From Bartonella sp. MM73XJBT.G (GTDB lineage Bacteria; Pseudomonadota; Alphaproteobacteria; Rhizobiales; Rhizobiaceae): DNA of 41,672 bases. Of this stretch, positions 17,954-28,800 are shown in pieces. The notes under the pieces are model-generated. The model saw nothing but the letters and a program-made list of their open reading frames with translations, did no database searches and was not told the origin of the DNA. The stretch is taken from NCBI RefSeq assembly GCF_028618435.1, contig NZ_JAQISW010000010.1, positions 31,697-73,368 on the forward strand, read 5' to 3'. The translations under genes were made by a program, and so were the position numbers. Positions within the stretch are counted from its first letter, which is position 1. Each line of letters begins with the position of its first letter.

Positions 17954-20734
17954 CTAAAAACGATAGCGTAATCCACCAGAAAAACTAATTCCAGAAAAAC
18001 CACCTTTGCTCAACTTATGCTGATAAACCAAATCACCATGAAGTGCGATTTTTTGAGACAAGTGAGCATTAAGCCCCAATCCTGCCTCTAGAGAAGAACC
18101 AAAAGCGCCCAATTGGAAAGAATCTTTAAAACGCACAGATCTTTCTTTACCAAAATCATGAGCAAAATGAATCTTACCATAGAAAGAAACATCACGATCC
18201 TTTTCAGGCGCAGCAAGTGTCTTCATCAAACGTCCACCAACACGCACCACCCACTGATCAAGCTTATCCATATCAATATTAAAATGATCAATATCACGCG
18301 CCTCATTAAACTGAAGATATTGATAGATAACTTGCGCTTGTGGATCAAAAACAACACCTTCATATCCTGTGGCAATTTTCTGACCACTTATCAAGGAAAC
18401 ACTTAATGGATTCCCCTTCAATGTTGCTGTCTTACCCCGTACAGTTGTCACAACATCACCCTTAAACAAACCATAAGATACAAGACCATCGACATAAAAT
18501 CCTGTATCATGCTGCAGACTACTATAAACTGTAGCAGTCCATTTATCAAATGTACTTTTTTGACTTTGTTCAACATCCAAAGGTTGCAGAGAAAGTTTTC
18601 CGTACGATCCCATAACCCCAAAGGATACGGCACTCTCAACATTTTCAATTTTTTGTAACAAAATACCCGCCTCTAGGGCATAGTACCCTAGATCGCCTCC
18701 ATAACCATATTCGAACGCAGACAAATCTGAAGTATAACGATAACTCCCTCCATAACCACGCAAAAATGAAGCAGGTTTTTCACGAATTTCCAACATTTCA
18801 CGAAGATGAACACGCTGTACCTCCAACTGCTTGTTTTGATTGCTAATATCTATCAAACCAGCATGGAACAAACTATTGGGCAAAATGAGATAAGTTGAAA
18901 CTTGCGGAACAACCGATCTTACACCACGCCCAGATAGAGAAACAGTTTCAATCTTAGAAAGACTATCTGCTGAAAACGCCGGAACAACACCCGCAGAAGA
19001 CGCTGGAATAATATCCTCAAAAGAAGCACGTGTAGGAGGAGTTCGTTTAGAAACTCTAGGAGTATCTCTATAATCAGGAGATGTTTGAACATATTCATTT
19101 TCTAAACGAAAATTCCAAAACGCCCCTCCGTTTTGAGCAAATCGCTGTTTAACATGTTCTTCCCTTCCAGTTGCCTTCGGGCCATAAGAACGAAGAACAT
19201 ATTTATAAGGCGCGCCATCCAATGCAACATACTGCCCATTCAATTGAAAAGAGTCAGACCACGCGTTGCCATAAACTTGAATAATTGAAACGCTATGCGC
19301 TTTTTCATTTTTTTCTTCTAAACCTCCAGCAACCCCTTGTATGTTTACTATAGTTTTTCCCTTAACATCACCATGAATGAGGAGCCGATCCGTTACTTGA
19401 TTGTCACTTGTATCATGAGGATTTAAACGTGCATTCAAATGAATCCAAGCATCACCTGATGCCTGATAAACAACACCGCTCCCTTTTCCAATATAAAGCG
19501 TTTGATAGGTATGAGCAGTGCTGGATTCTGGTTTTTCAAAAACAATGGAACTGTCAACAAGATTAACCGATGAAATAAATGAAACGTCTCTATAATCCGG
19601 ATCTTGTAAATTTTTATGTCTTGGTCGCAACAAAACCCACTGTGAATTATTTTTCAAGATAAGATCAGCTATAGAACTGTTATCAATCTGAGTTTGACCA
19701 ACAAGTGCAGAAGCATCAGTGGTAACCTTTATAGAAGAGCCCCCTTCAGCCTTCAGCAACAAATCTCCAAAAAGCTTTGTGTCCTTTAAAGATATCTCAG
19801 ATTTCCCCAATTTACTGCTATAAAGAGCTATACTCTCTGGCACGACAAAACGCGTCTTTTTCAAATCAACGCGTGCTTTTGCTCCCTGCCCTTCTGAAGC
19901 TTCCTGCCCTTCAAAGTGCATACCATGAAATGCATTTCCTTTTACTGTGATATTGGAATCTCCAATATCAATCTGAGCACCTTTATTTCCCAGCAATAAA
20001 AGCCCATGGGCATCACTCACATTAACAGAACCTTTTACAAACTGAACATAACCATTTCCAGATATATGAAAAGCAGCGTTATCACCCTGATGATCCGCAT
20101 TTTGTCCTTGCCCCCCTTTGCTAGGACCACCCTTACCGCTCATAGAGACACCCTCTAAAATAAAAACTCCTTTTTCTCCTGCTTTAACCCCAAAATCACC
20201 GAAACTCACTTGAGTATTTGTTAAATGAACTGAACTTTGAAATTTCCCTTCTGCCAAAGCCCCTACATTAATTGCATCAATCGATCCACCAGATATTGCA
20301 ATGGAGGCACCTTGAGATTCAACCCCCACGAAAACCCCACTCAACGTGGAATCAGCCAGAGAGACGTGCGCCTTTTCTGAGGCCTTTACGCCATATTTCC
20401 AAAACTTCTTTTCCGAATTGTTCTTTTCATCCCCAATACCCTTAACAGTTATATTCTTTCCACGAAGAGATGTATTTTCCTTAGACGCTTCTATAGCTCC
20501 ATGAACACCATGAGCATTTTGATCTGTGAGCGAATAAACTTTATTATTAATTTCATGCGCTTCACCATCATCACACTGATAAAATGCTGCATTTTGATCG
20601 CATGAAGACTGCTTTTTCCCAGAGAGAACTTGAGATTCAGCATTGCGCGCAAAACCATCAATATGATGTGTCAAAAAAAGAAGTGCTGTCGTGAAAGTAA
20701 ATAAGGAGAAACGATTTTTTAAGAGATCAGCCAT
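17954..20734 (-). CDS. Autotransporter 3 (type Va), short linker
   Basis: This 926-aa protein is the smallest intact paralogue. The signal peptide covers about 1-30 (ending DGFA). The Cys motif CDQNAAFYQCDDG lies at about 44-56. The passenger extends to about residue 545 and ends with the autochaperone-type block (TDRLLIHGDVKGKT, IIQVYGNA, YKYVLRSYGP, WNFRLEN). The linker is only about 50 residues and lacks the Pro-rich repeats of its neighbours. The barrel (about 601-926) starts VVPQVSTYLILPN and ends YRF. The passenger end and barrel closely match the second passenger module and barrel of the 2246-aa autotransporter, so the two share a recent ancestor or have exchanged sequence. A promoter lies at 20837-20865 and a terminator at 17898-17930. 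Surface adhesin or antigen role is inferred. Confidence 0.9.
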   Translation of the reverse strand: MADLLKNRFSLFTFTTALLFLTHHIDGFARNAESQVLSGKKQSSCDQNAAFYQCDDGEAHEINNKVYSLTDQNAHGVHGAIEASKENTSLRGKNITVKGIGDEKNNSEKKFWKYGVKASEKAHVSLADSTLSGVFVGVESQGASIAISGGSIDAINVGALAEGKFQSSVHLTNTQVSFGDFGVKAGEKGVFILEGVSMSGKGGPSKGGQGQNADHQGDNAAFHISGNGYVQFVKGSVNVSDAHGLLLLGNKGAQIDIGDSNITVKGNAFHGMHFEGQEASEGQGAKARVDLKKTRFVVPESIALYSSKLGKSEISLKDTKLFGDLLLKAEGGSSIKVTTDASALVGQTQIDNSSIADLILKNNSQWVLLRPRHKNLQDPDYRDVSFISSVNLVDSSIVFEKPESSTAHTYQTLYIGKGSGVVYQASGDAWIHLNARLNPHDTSDNQVTDRLLIHGDVKGKTIVNIQGVAGGLEEKNEKAHSVSIIQVYGNAWSDSFQLNGQYVALDGAPYKYVLRSYGPKATGREEHVKQRFAQNGGAFWNFRLENEYVQTSPDYRDTPRVSKRTPPTRASFEDIIPASSAGVVPAFSADSLSKIETVSLSGRGVRSVVPQVSTYLILPNSLFHAGLIDISNQNKQLEVQRVHLREMLEIREKPASFLRGYGGSYRYTSDLSAFEYGYGGDLGYYALEAGILLQKIENVESAVSFGVMGSYGKLSLQPLDVEQSQKSTFDKWTATVYSSLQHDTGFYVDGLVSYGLFKGDVVTTVRGKTATLKGNPLSVSLISGQKIATGYEGVVFDPQAQVIYQYLQFNEARDIDHFNIDMDKLDQWVVRVGGRLMKTLAAPEKDRDVSFYGKIHFAHDFGKERSVRFKDSFQLGAFGSSLEAGLGLNAHLSQKIALHGDLVYQHKLSKGGFSGISFSGGLRYRF

Positions 20735-20836
20735 AATTCCACCATAATTTTTCCCCCCTTACTTATAGAGAATACATAACGTATTAAAAACTTAACCAAA
20801 AGAAAATTTAATACGTTTTGATTTGATTTATGGAGT

Positions 20837-20865
20837 TTATTAGTATTTTTTGTGTTTTATGTAAA
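20837..20865 (-). promoter_or_regulatory. Putative sigma70 promoter of autotransporter 3
   Basis: On the minus strand, TTTACA (20860-20865), a 17-nt spacer and TAATAA (20837-20842) lie about 105 nt upstream of the start at 20734, matching the position of the equivalent element at autotransporter 2. Confidence 0.4.
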
Positions 20866-21818
20866 TATGAAATTAGAAAAGGACTAAAAAATACAATCTA
20901 GCTCTGTCATTTTTACAAAAAAATTATAAAATAGAGCTGAAAAACAAAACAAACATCATCTCTAAAGCTGCTCTCTGCAAAAATGGTTTTAATCGGTTTG
21001 CATACATTAGATGCTTCCCTTTAAATGTTGCCTAATCATCACCAAAGCAAATATAATCAACATCTTTACGATAAATATTCTATTAAGAGGATAAGCATTC
21101 TGTAAGCAGAACCATATGTCCAAATTAGGAAATAAAAAGAGCACACACGTCTGTTTCTAGATAATCTTTATGGAAAGAAAGCCTAATTTAGAATAGGAAT
21201 GTATAAAAATCAAAATCAACTCCTATCCTTACCGTCTCTTTCAACACAACTTTACAACATTCAAAAGCATCCAAACTCCTAATCTTAAAAAAATGAAGAT
21301 TCCAGATGACTTCATTCTGTTATTTATCGTATTCCTTTTAAGACAACACATTTCATAAAAAACAATATAACAATATTATGTTTCTTATTCACCAATTTTC
21401 TCAAATATATCTCTCATTTCTTCCACCCCCATTTCACAACGGCAGAAAAAATATAAAGCTGATTGAATACAACCTCTTTACCCTTTAAGTGTATCCTTTA
21501 CCAATTTTAATGGTATCACTTCTTTCCTCTTAATAGAATTTACAAAACGATATTGACGTCTTTTCTTCAATGATTGTTTATCCACTTATCCATCCTCTCC
21601 ATGCAAACGAAAGCTTTTTTATGAATTCAAGAACATTGAAAATATTTTTATCAATCAGCATATTATAAATAATATGAAAGAAGTTCTGAAATACGCGTTT
21701 TGAAACGATAACGTGCAATTTTTTAAGAAAAATAAAAGAAATCCAGCCCTAAAACATATTAAAGAGATGTAAAACTCATACTCTATAAAAGGCTATAACA
21801 ACAAAATTAATAGAAAAT
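20866..21818. other. Non-coding spacer
   Basis: No gene is supported. A short stretch near 21490-21520 (TTTTAATGGTATCACTTCTTTC) resembles 3460-3480 in the remnant region, so part of this spacer probably derives from the same decayed repeated element. The remainder shows nothing recognisable. Confidence 0.45.
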
Positions 21819-21849
21819 AAAAAGCCACAAGTCATGATTGTGGCTTTTT
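21819..21849 (-). terminator. Hairpin terminator of autotransporter 4
   Basis: AAAGCCACAA pairs with TTGTGGCTTT, flanked by A/T runs, about 45 nt downstream of the stop codon at 21893. It can work in both directions. Confidence 0.75.
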
Positions 21850-21892
21850 CAAAGATTAAACATTCAAAGGTTAAACAAAATCAAGAACAACA

Positions 21893-24800
21893 CTAGAAAT
21901 GATAACGCAGTCCACCCGAAAAACTCGTTCCAGAAAAACCAGCTTTTGTGAGCTTGTGCTGATAAACCAAATCACCATGAAGCGCAAAATTTTGAGATAA
22001 TTGGGCATTAAAACCTAATCCAGTTTCTAATGAAGAACCAAAAGCACCTAGCTGAAAAGGATCTTTAAAGTGCACAAATTGTTTTCCTTCAAAACCATGA
22101 GAAAGATGAATCTTGCCATAGAAAGAAACAACTTGAGACTCATCAGTGGCAACCAGTATCTTTGTTAAACGCCCTCCAACACGCCCTACCCACTGATGAA
22201 GCTTTCCTAATTCAATATCAAAGCTGTCTACATCACTCACTTTATTAAATTGAAGATATTGATAAACAACCTGAACTTGTGGATCAAAAACAAAACCGTC
22301 TTCTCCTACCATAAATGTTTTACCAGCTGTCAATGAAGCACTTAAAGGATTTCCCTTTAATGTTGCCGTTTTGCCTCGTGCTGTTGTTAGAACATCCCCC
22401 TTAAACAAACCATAAGACACAAGGCCATCAACGTAAAAACCTGTATCATGCTGCATACCGCCATATGCTGCAACTGACCATTTATTAAATGTGCTTTTTT
22501 GACTCTGTTCAACATTCAAAGGTTGCAAAGAAAATCTCTCGTAAGACCCGATAATTCCAAAAGAAGTGGTCCCATACATATTTTCAATTGCTTTTATTAA
22601 AACACCGGCCTCTACAGCATTATAATCAAGCTCACCGCCATAACCATATTCAAGCGCAGAAAGATTTGAAGTATAACGATGATTGCCACCATAACCGCGC
22701 ACAAAAAAGAGAGGTTTTTCGCGATTTTCTAACAAACCGCCAGAAGCAATTCGCAAAGCTTCTAATCGCTGATTTTGATTGCTAACATTCATCAAACCAA
22801 GATGACGTAAGGCATTAGGCAAAAGGAGATAAGTCGGAACCTGCGGAACAACAGCCTTAACGCCCGGCTTAGGACGAGGATGAGGCTCCGGAGCCGGTCC
22901 TGGGGGAGGCGTTGGAGCAGGAGGAGGTGTTGGACGAGGATCTGGTTGAGGTTTTACATCAGAATCTATCGATTGGCTTTCAAGACGGAAATCCCAAAAC
23001 TCTCCATTCCCTTCAACTAATCTTTGATTTGCACTTGCTTTTCCTAAAAGAGACCCTGGGCCATAACTATAAAGCTTATACTGATAAGGTAATTCGCCTA
23101 ACGCTACATACCCCCCTTCCAATTGAAAAGAATCTTGCTTTGCTTCTCCAGAAACCTGAATGACTGAAATACCTTCCTCATTCCCCCCCTTTCCCGTATA
23201 TCCTCCTGGACTTCCTGCAACAGCATGCACACGGAGCATTGTTTTTCCCGAAACATCACCATGAATTAAAACACGATCCGTCTTTTGCTGACCAAGATCC
23301 CCCCCCTTATCCAGATAGCTATGAAGAAAAATAGAGGCACCGTCCCGTGCTTTATAAACTTCACCCTTTCCCTTTCCAATATGAAGGGTTTGATAATCAT
23401 TAACAGAAGAAGATTCTTGTCTTTTAAAATGAATAGAGCTTTTGCCCATAAGACTGACGAGAGAAATAGAAGAGTTACTTGCATCCTCCTGTTGATCTCT
23501 CTGCAGCTTTTGTGGTAGAATCCACGTAGAATTTCCCAAATAAAGTTCGGCATTAGAATCTTTATCAACGTGAGCACGACCTCCAAGAGTAGATCCATCA
23601 GCTAAAACCGTTATAGAAGCCCCTTTCTCAGCTTTTAATAAAAAATTTTCAGAACGAAGCGTGCTTTTCATCAAACTCACTGCACCAGAAATAACATTTT
23701 TACCATAAAGAGCCGTATCGTCTAAAACAGAAAATTCTGTTGTATCGAAATTAACAACTTCTAATCGTGGTGGTACTTTTTCATCCTCTAATGAAGTCTC
23801 TTCCTTTTTATCCCCACCTTCGCTCCATGGTTTTTCTCCCTGAAAATAGATACCATAAGATCCTTCACCCTTTACGGTAACAGAGGAAGACTTAAAATTA
23901 GCCTCAGTTACATAAAAGTTATTCGATAAATCCCCAACAGCGTCTTCGGTATCAGATTCTTCTTCAGATCGTTCTTGTGCAGAATATAAAGGCTTGAGCG
24001 AATTTTTTAACAATATACCATGCACACCCTCAGCTTTAATATTCCCCCCTTTAAACTCAACCCCTCCCCCTTCATCCATTAAAAAGACCGCATGGTTTTT
24101 GCCTTTTTCCCCCTTTCCAGTAACAGTAACACCATCAAGAAAGACCTTCCCCCCTAACATTGCCGAAACACCGTGACTGTCCATAAAATCAACGGCCCCA
24201 CCTAACATCCGAACTTCTGAGCGACCATAACTCAAAATACTTGCATTCCCATGAGCCGTCTTAATTTTTGTATCTTCTAAAAGAACAAATGACCTGTCTG
24301 CTGCATCAACCGCCTCTTGACTTTCCTCAATCTTTCCTTTGCTTACCTCAATCACTCCATTATTCGCACGAAGGGCTATCACTGTATCTTTGAGAAGTGG
24401 CTTTTCCAAAACAATCTTACCGTTCTCTAATACGTGCACCCCCATTAAAAAAGTTTCATCAACAATTTCACTGCTAACCGTTACACTCTCTCCCTCAACC
24501 CTAGTCCCAATCCCCTTGACTGTTATAGCTGTAGGATGAGAAGGATAATTAGAAACGTTTTCCTTTGTAATTTTATAAGATTTATGATCAATTTTAGGCT
24601 TCTCCCCACAATTATCACATATATAATACAATCCACTATAATAATAAAACCCAGGATTTACACCTCTTTTATCAGAGTCTGCATCTCTAACAGAGTTGTC
24701 TATATTTTCCTGTCGTCCGTTCTCTCCGTCCACGCCACTCAACTCACGATAATCACTCCCGCCACGAATACCATCATCGTTATTGCCAATATCAATCTTA

Positions 24801-25192
24801 TTAGGAGGAGAATAATTATCTCCACTCTGTCCCTTAAGAGGAGGCTTATGCATATGACTTCCACTAAGATGACCACTATAGCCTCCCCTCCCACTGATAA
24901 CATTATCATTAGGAAGAGCACTGATAGGGGGGGAGGGCTCAACACTACTTATATGAGGAGGCATAATAGGACGCCCCTCAACACCACTGATAAGATAGTT
25001 TCTGTTTGAAATGGGCGAAACAATTGGGAGGACATAAATATCAGCTCCAATATCGCTAACGCTAATACCATAAGAAGACCGATTAAGACGCTCCTCTGCA
25101 CTTGCATAAACCACTCCTCCATTTTGGAGTAAAGAAAGGATAGCTGTTGTACAAGCACATAAACATACATGATTTCTAAACACTTTAATCAT
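21893..25192 (-). CDS. Autotransporter 4 (type Va) with N-terminal low-complexity insert
   Basis: This 1099-aa paralogue has a signal peptide of about 30 residues. Unlike its relatives it has an inserted Gly/Ser/Asp/Asn-rich segment (about 35-180) before the conserved passenger start. Its Cys pair is also different, CDNCGEKPKIDHKSYKI (about 190-207), with the cysteines only two residues apart. The passenger runs to about residue 735 and ends in the autochaperone-type block (TDRVLIHGDVSGKT, VIQVSGEA, YQYKLYSYGP, WDFRLES). The linker has PxP repeats (about 744-775, PTPPPAPTPPPGPAPEPHPRP). The barrel (about 778-1099) starts VVPQVPTYLLLPN and ends YHF. A good TTTACA-N17-TATACA promoter lies at 25402-25430. 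Adhesin or antigen function is inferred from the family. Confidence 0.9.
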   Translation of the reverse strand: MIKVFRNHVCLCACTTAILSLLQNGGVVYASAEERLNRSSYGISVSDIGADIYVLPIVSPISNRNYLISGVEGRPIMPPHISSVEPSPPISALPNDNVISGRGGYSGHLSGSHMHKPPLKGQSGDNYSPPNKIDIGNNDDGIRGGSDYRELSGVDGENGRQENIDNSVRDADSDKRGVNPGFYYYSGLYYICDNCGEKPKIDHKSYKITKENVSNYPSHPTAITVKGIGTRVEGESVTVSSEIVDETFLMGVHVLENGKIVLEKPLLKDTVIALRANNGVIEVSKGKIEESQEAVDAADRSFVLLEDTKIKTAHGNASILSYGRSEVRMLGGAVDFMDSHGVSAMLGGKVFLDGVTVTGKGEKGKNHAVFLMDEGGGVEFKGGNIKAEGVHGILLKNSLKPLYSAQERSEEESDTEDAVGDLSNNFYVTEANFKSSSVTVKGEGSYGIYFQGEKPWSEGGDKKEETSLEDEKVPPRLEVVNFDTTEFSVLDDTALYGKNVISGAVSLMKSTLRSENFLLKAEKGASITVLADGSTLGGRAHVDKDSNAELYLGNSTWILPQKLQRDQQEDASNSSISLVSLMGKSSIHFKRQESSSVNDYQTLHIGKGKGEVYKARDGASIFLHSYLDKGGDLGQQKTDRVLIHGDVSGKTMLRVHAVAGSPGGYTGKGGNEEGISVIQVSGEAKQDSFQLEGGYVALGELPYQYKLYSYGPGSLLGKASANQRLVEGNGEFWDFRLESQSIDSDVKPQPDPRPTPPPAPTPPPGPAPEPHPRPKPGVKAVVPQVPTYLLLPNALRHLGLMNVSNQNQRLEALRIASGGLLENREKPLFFVRGYGGNHRYTSNLSALEYGYGGELDYNAVEAGVLIKAIENMYGTTSFGIIGSYERFSLQPLNVEQSQKSTFNKWSVAAYGGMQHDTGFYVDGLVSYGLFKGDVLTTARGKTATLKGNPLSASLTAGKTFMVGEDGFVFDPQVQVVYQYLQFNKVSDVDSFDIELGKLHQWVGRVGGRLTKILVATDESQVVSFYGKIHLSHGFEGKQFVHFKDPFQLGAFGSSLETGLGFNAQLSQNFALHGDLVYQHKLTKAGFSGTSFSGGLRYHF

Positions 25193-25401
25193 AGTTCCCT
25201 CGAAACTTTCCTTCCCCTCTCATTAAAAATAAAAGCACTCACAAAACATCCACCTGCACCACCTCAACATACAAAAGGTGTACAAAAGACATGTCTCTCA
25301 TGCTCATTTGAATTGTGTAACAAATTATCCCTATAAACTTGGCAGAAGCTCTAGGCATAAAACCATCTAAAAGAGAATAATTACAAAACACAATTTATAG
25401 G

Positions 25402-25430
25402 TGTATAATGCATTCTGTATTTCGTGTAAA
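25402..25430 (-). promoter_or_regulatory. Putative sigma70 promoter of autotransporter 4
   Basis: On the minus strand, TTTACA (25425-25430), a 17-nt spacer and TATACA (25402-25407) lie about 210 nt upstream of the start codon, leaving a long 5' untranslated region. Confidence 0.45.
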
Positions 25431-25810
25431 GAAAAAATAAAATCAGTACGTGTAATTAATTAAAGGCACAATTTATCCTTGTACGATTTTAAAAATTACT
25501 CCACAACAAAATGAATGAAAAAATGATTTAAATCAGTGAAAAAAGCGCTCAAAAATGAGCTTTAAAAAGCATCAAATATTATATTAGATAATATCAAATA
25601 CAGAACTTAAAAAGATAACATAACACAGACTGGGCTCCTGAATATTTTAAAAGCCCATACAAGTGTGTTACTCTATCGCATCATCATCAGCAAAAATGTT
25701 AAGAAAATTTGCTTTAGCGTAGAAAAACGCGCTCGTGCACACAATAAGCGTTGTCTTTTCTATTCATATTAAAAAGACGAGAATCTTTTAAAAACAATAC
25801 AAATTGTTAT
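25431..25810. other. Non-coding spacer between autotransporters 4 and 5
   Basis: Nothing recognisable was found apart from AT-rich palindromic stretches (for example near 25577-25595). An 85-codon plus frame (25751-26008) overlaps the end of autotransporter 5 and is not credible. Confidence 0.4.
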
Positions 25811-25814
25811 AAAG

Positions 25815-25847
25815 AAAAAAGGCAACACATTGTGCTGCCTTTTTTTA
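25815..25847 (-). terminator. Hairpin terminator of autotransporter 5
   Basis: GGCAACACA pairs with TGTGCTGCC (one mismatch), flanked by A and T runs, about 25 nt after the stop codon at 25871. Confidence 0.75.
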
Positions 25848-25870
25848 AAAAGTACATCCTATACCTTATA

Positions 25871-28800
25871 TTAGAACTGATAACGCACGCCTCCGGAGAA
25901 ACTTGCTCCAGAAAAACCAGCCTTATTAAGCTTATGTTGATAAAGAATATCAGCATGCAGAGAGAACTGTGGCAACAGTTTGGCATTAAATCCTACCCCA
26001 GCCTCTAGTGAAGAACCAAACGCCCCTAACTTGAAAGAATCACTGAAATTCACAGACTGTTTTTCTCCAAAACCATGAGCAAGATAAAGCTTACCATAGA
26101 AAGCAACAGCATTCACGCCTTTAGAACCTGTAGGATTCTTAGTTAAGCGTCCACCAACACGTGCCACCCATTGATCAAGGTTACCCATTTCAATATTAAA
26201 ATTGTCAATATCGCGGGCCTTATTAAATTGGAGATGTTGATAGACAACCTGAACCTGCGGATCGAAGACAAAGCCTTTATACCCTGTCGCAATTGTCTGA
26301 CCACCGATCAAAGAAACATTCAAAGGATTACCTTTCAATGTTGCTGTCTTACCCCGTGCACGAGTGAAAACATCACCTTTGAACAGACCATAAGATAAAA
26401 GACCATCGACATAGAAGCCCACATTATGCTGCATGCTGCCATATACCGTAGCAGTCCATTTATCAAATGCACTCTTTTGACTTTGCTCAACATTTAAAGG
26501 CTGCAGAGAAAGTTTTCCATAGGTTCCCATAACCCCAAAGGATAAAGCACTATCAGTATTTTCAATAGTTTTCAGCAACACACCAGCCTCTACACCACGA
26601 TAGTCAAGATCACCGTCATAACCATATTCAAGTGCAGATAAATCTGAAGCATAACGGTAACTTCCACCATAGCCGCGTAAATATAAAGCAGGATTCTCAC
26701 GAACCTCTACCATTCCTGTAGAAGTCATCCGCAAAGTCTCCAACTGTTTGCTTTGATTGTTAATATCCATCAAACCAGTATGGAATACGCTATTAGGCAA
26801 GACGAGATAAGTTGGCACCTGTGGAACAACAGACCTTACAAATTGTTCTGGAAGGGCAACCGATCTAGCAGACTTAACATACTGATTTTCTAAACGGAAG
26901 TTCCAAAACGCTCCACCATCCTTAACAAATTTTTGCTGAACATGCTTCTGTTCCGAAGTCGCTTCTGGACCATAACCACGAAGAGTGTATTTGTAAGGTG
27001 AATTCCTCAGCGCAACATAATCGCCATCGAGTTGGAAAGAATCCTTTTCTGCGTTTCCGTAAACCTGAATAATAGAAACACTGTGAGCAATCTTAGCATT
27101 TCCTTGACCATTTCCTAGATTACCCGCATCACCTCGTACATTTATTTTTGTTTTTCCAGAAACATTACCATGAATAACAAGTTGATCTGTTACTTGCTGA
27201 CCACTTGAATCATGAGGATTTAAACGTGCATTGAGATGAATTACAGCATCACCCAGCGCTTCATAAACTGTGCCTTTTCCATTTCCAATATGAAGAGTCT
27301 GATATTTCCCTCCAGATTCGGAAAATTCAAAATCAATAGCACTATTTACAAGCCTTACAGAAGAAACACACGAATCCACACATTTAGAATCTGAAGTCCC
27401 CAAGTTCTTCTGTGTAGCTCTTTTGAGAATCCACTCTGATCCGTTGATCAAATCCAATTTTGCGTAAGAACTTTTATCAACACGGACACCACCTGTAACA
27501 ATAGAATTATCGATTAAAACGGATATATTAGACTCATTCTCAGCCTTCAATAATAAGTCACCAGCAAGTGTTGTTTTATTTTCTAATGAGACATGACCAC
27601 TAGAATTATTACCATAGATTGCTATACCCTTTGAAACTTCAAAATCAGTTCTTTGCAAGGAGACTTCTCCACTTACAGGTATTCTCTCCCGCTGCGTTAA
27701 AGCATTCCTTTTAACAACATAGATTTCCTCAGCAGCACTTTCTTTTTTAGGATTCTGCCCAAGATTCTGGTTCCCTACTGAGGGGTCTAAAACAGATTCT
27801 CTTAGATTTTCATTTTGATTATGTTCATCCACTATCTGCTTTGTGATCCCATCAAAATATATACCATATCTTCCATCACCTTCAATTTTAACGGTGGAAA
27901 ACCCTATATTCGCACGATTTGTAGATGCAGAATAAGTGCGATTTATAGATGCAGATGGAGAAACATCAGAAGATCTCTTTCTCCTAGAAGAAACGGTCTC
28001 AACAACATCACCATTATCCATAATCCACAAACCATTGGCATCAGTAATAACATTACCATTCGTAAATTCAACAGAAGCATTATCATTCAATAGGAAAGCT
28101 GCACGCCCAGACGTTTCTACAGAATCCGACTCTGTTTTTTTTGCAGTAATATTAACGTTGTCTAATGTAATACGTCCTCCCGCTTCTGATCTTACTGCCA
28201 CTCCATCTGTGAGACTAATCGATCCAGACTTCATGGTTACCTGACCTCCATCGCTCGCCAAACCCGCTACAGCGAAAGATCCTGCTATACTAATTTTTGT
28301 ATTATTTAAATCAACAGACGACTCGGCCCCCACAAAAACACCGGCATAACTCGCATTAATCGTCCCATCCGACATTTGAACCTTCCCACCACGTTGCGCT
28401 TCAATCCCAATCATAGAAGACTGAATTTTTGAGTTTTTGTTCAAAACAATCTCTGCCTTTTCTTCTGCAAGCACAGCACTCACAGGTCGCAACTGATTAA
28501 GATTAACATTGTTTTCATTCTCAGAGAAAACAGTACCAATAATAGTCGTACCTTCCACATTAATAATTGTATTGGGTTTCATTGCACGTACAGAGTGCTG
28601 AGTATCACTTACTCTCAATGTGCGACTTTCTATTTTATATGATTTTCCATCAGCGCACGCATAAGGAGTAGATAAGTCTTGTGTAGTATTTCCATTTGCA
28701 GCACTGCAATTAGTAGAAACACTACTATTACCAGCAACAGGTGTAACACTCGTAGTAGAAGATACCACAGGAGTCACAACTCCTCCCTCAGAACTCTCAA

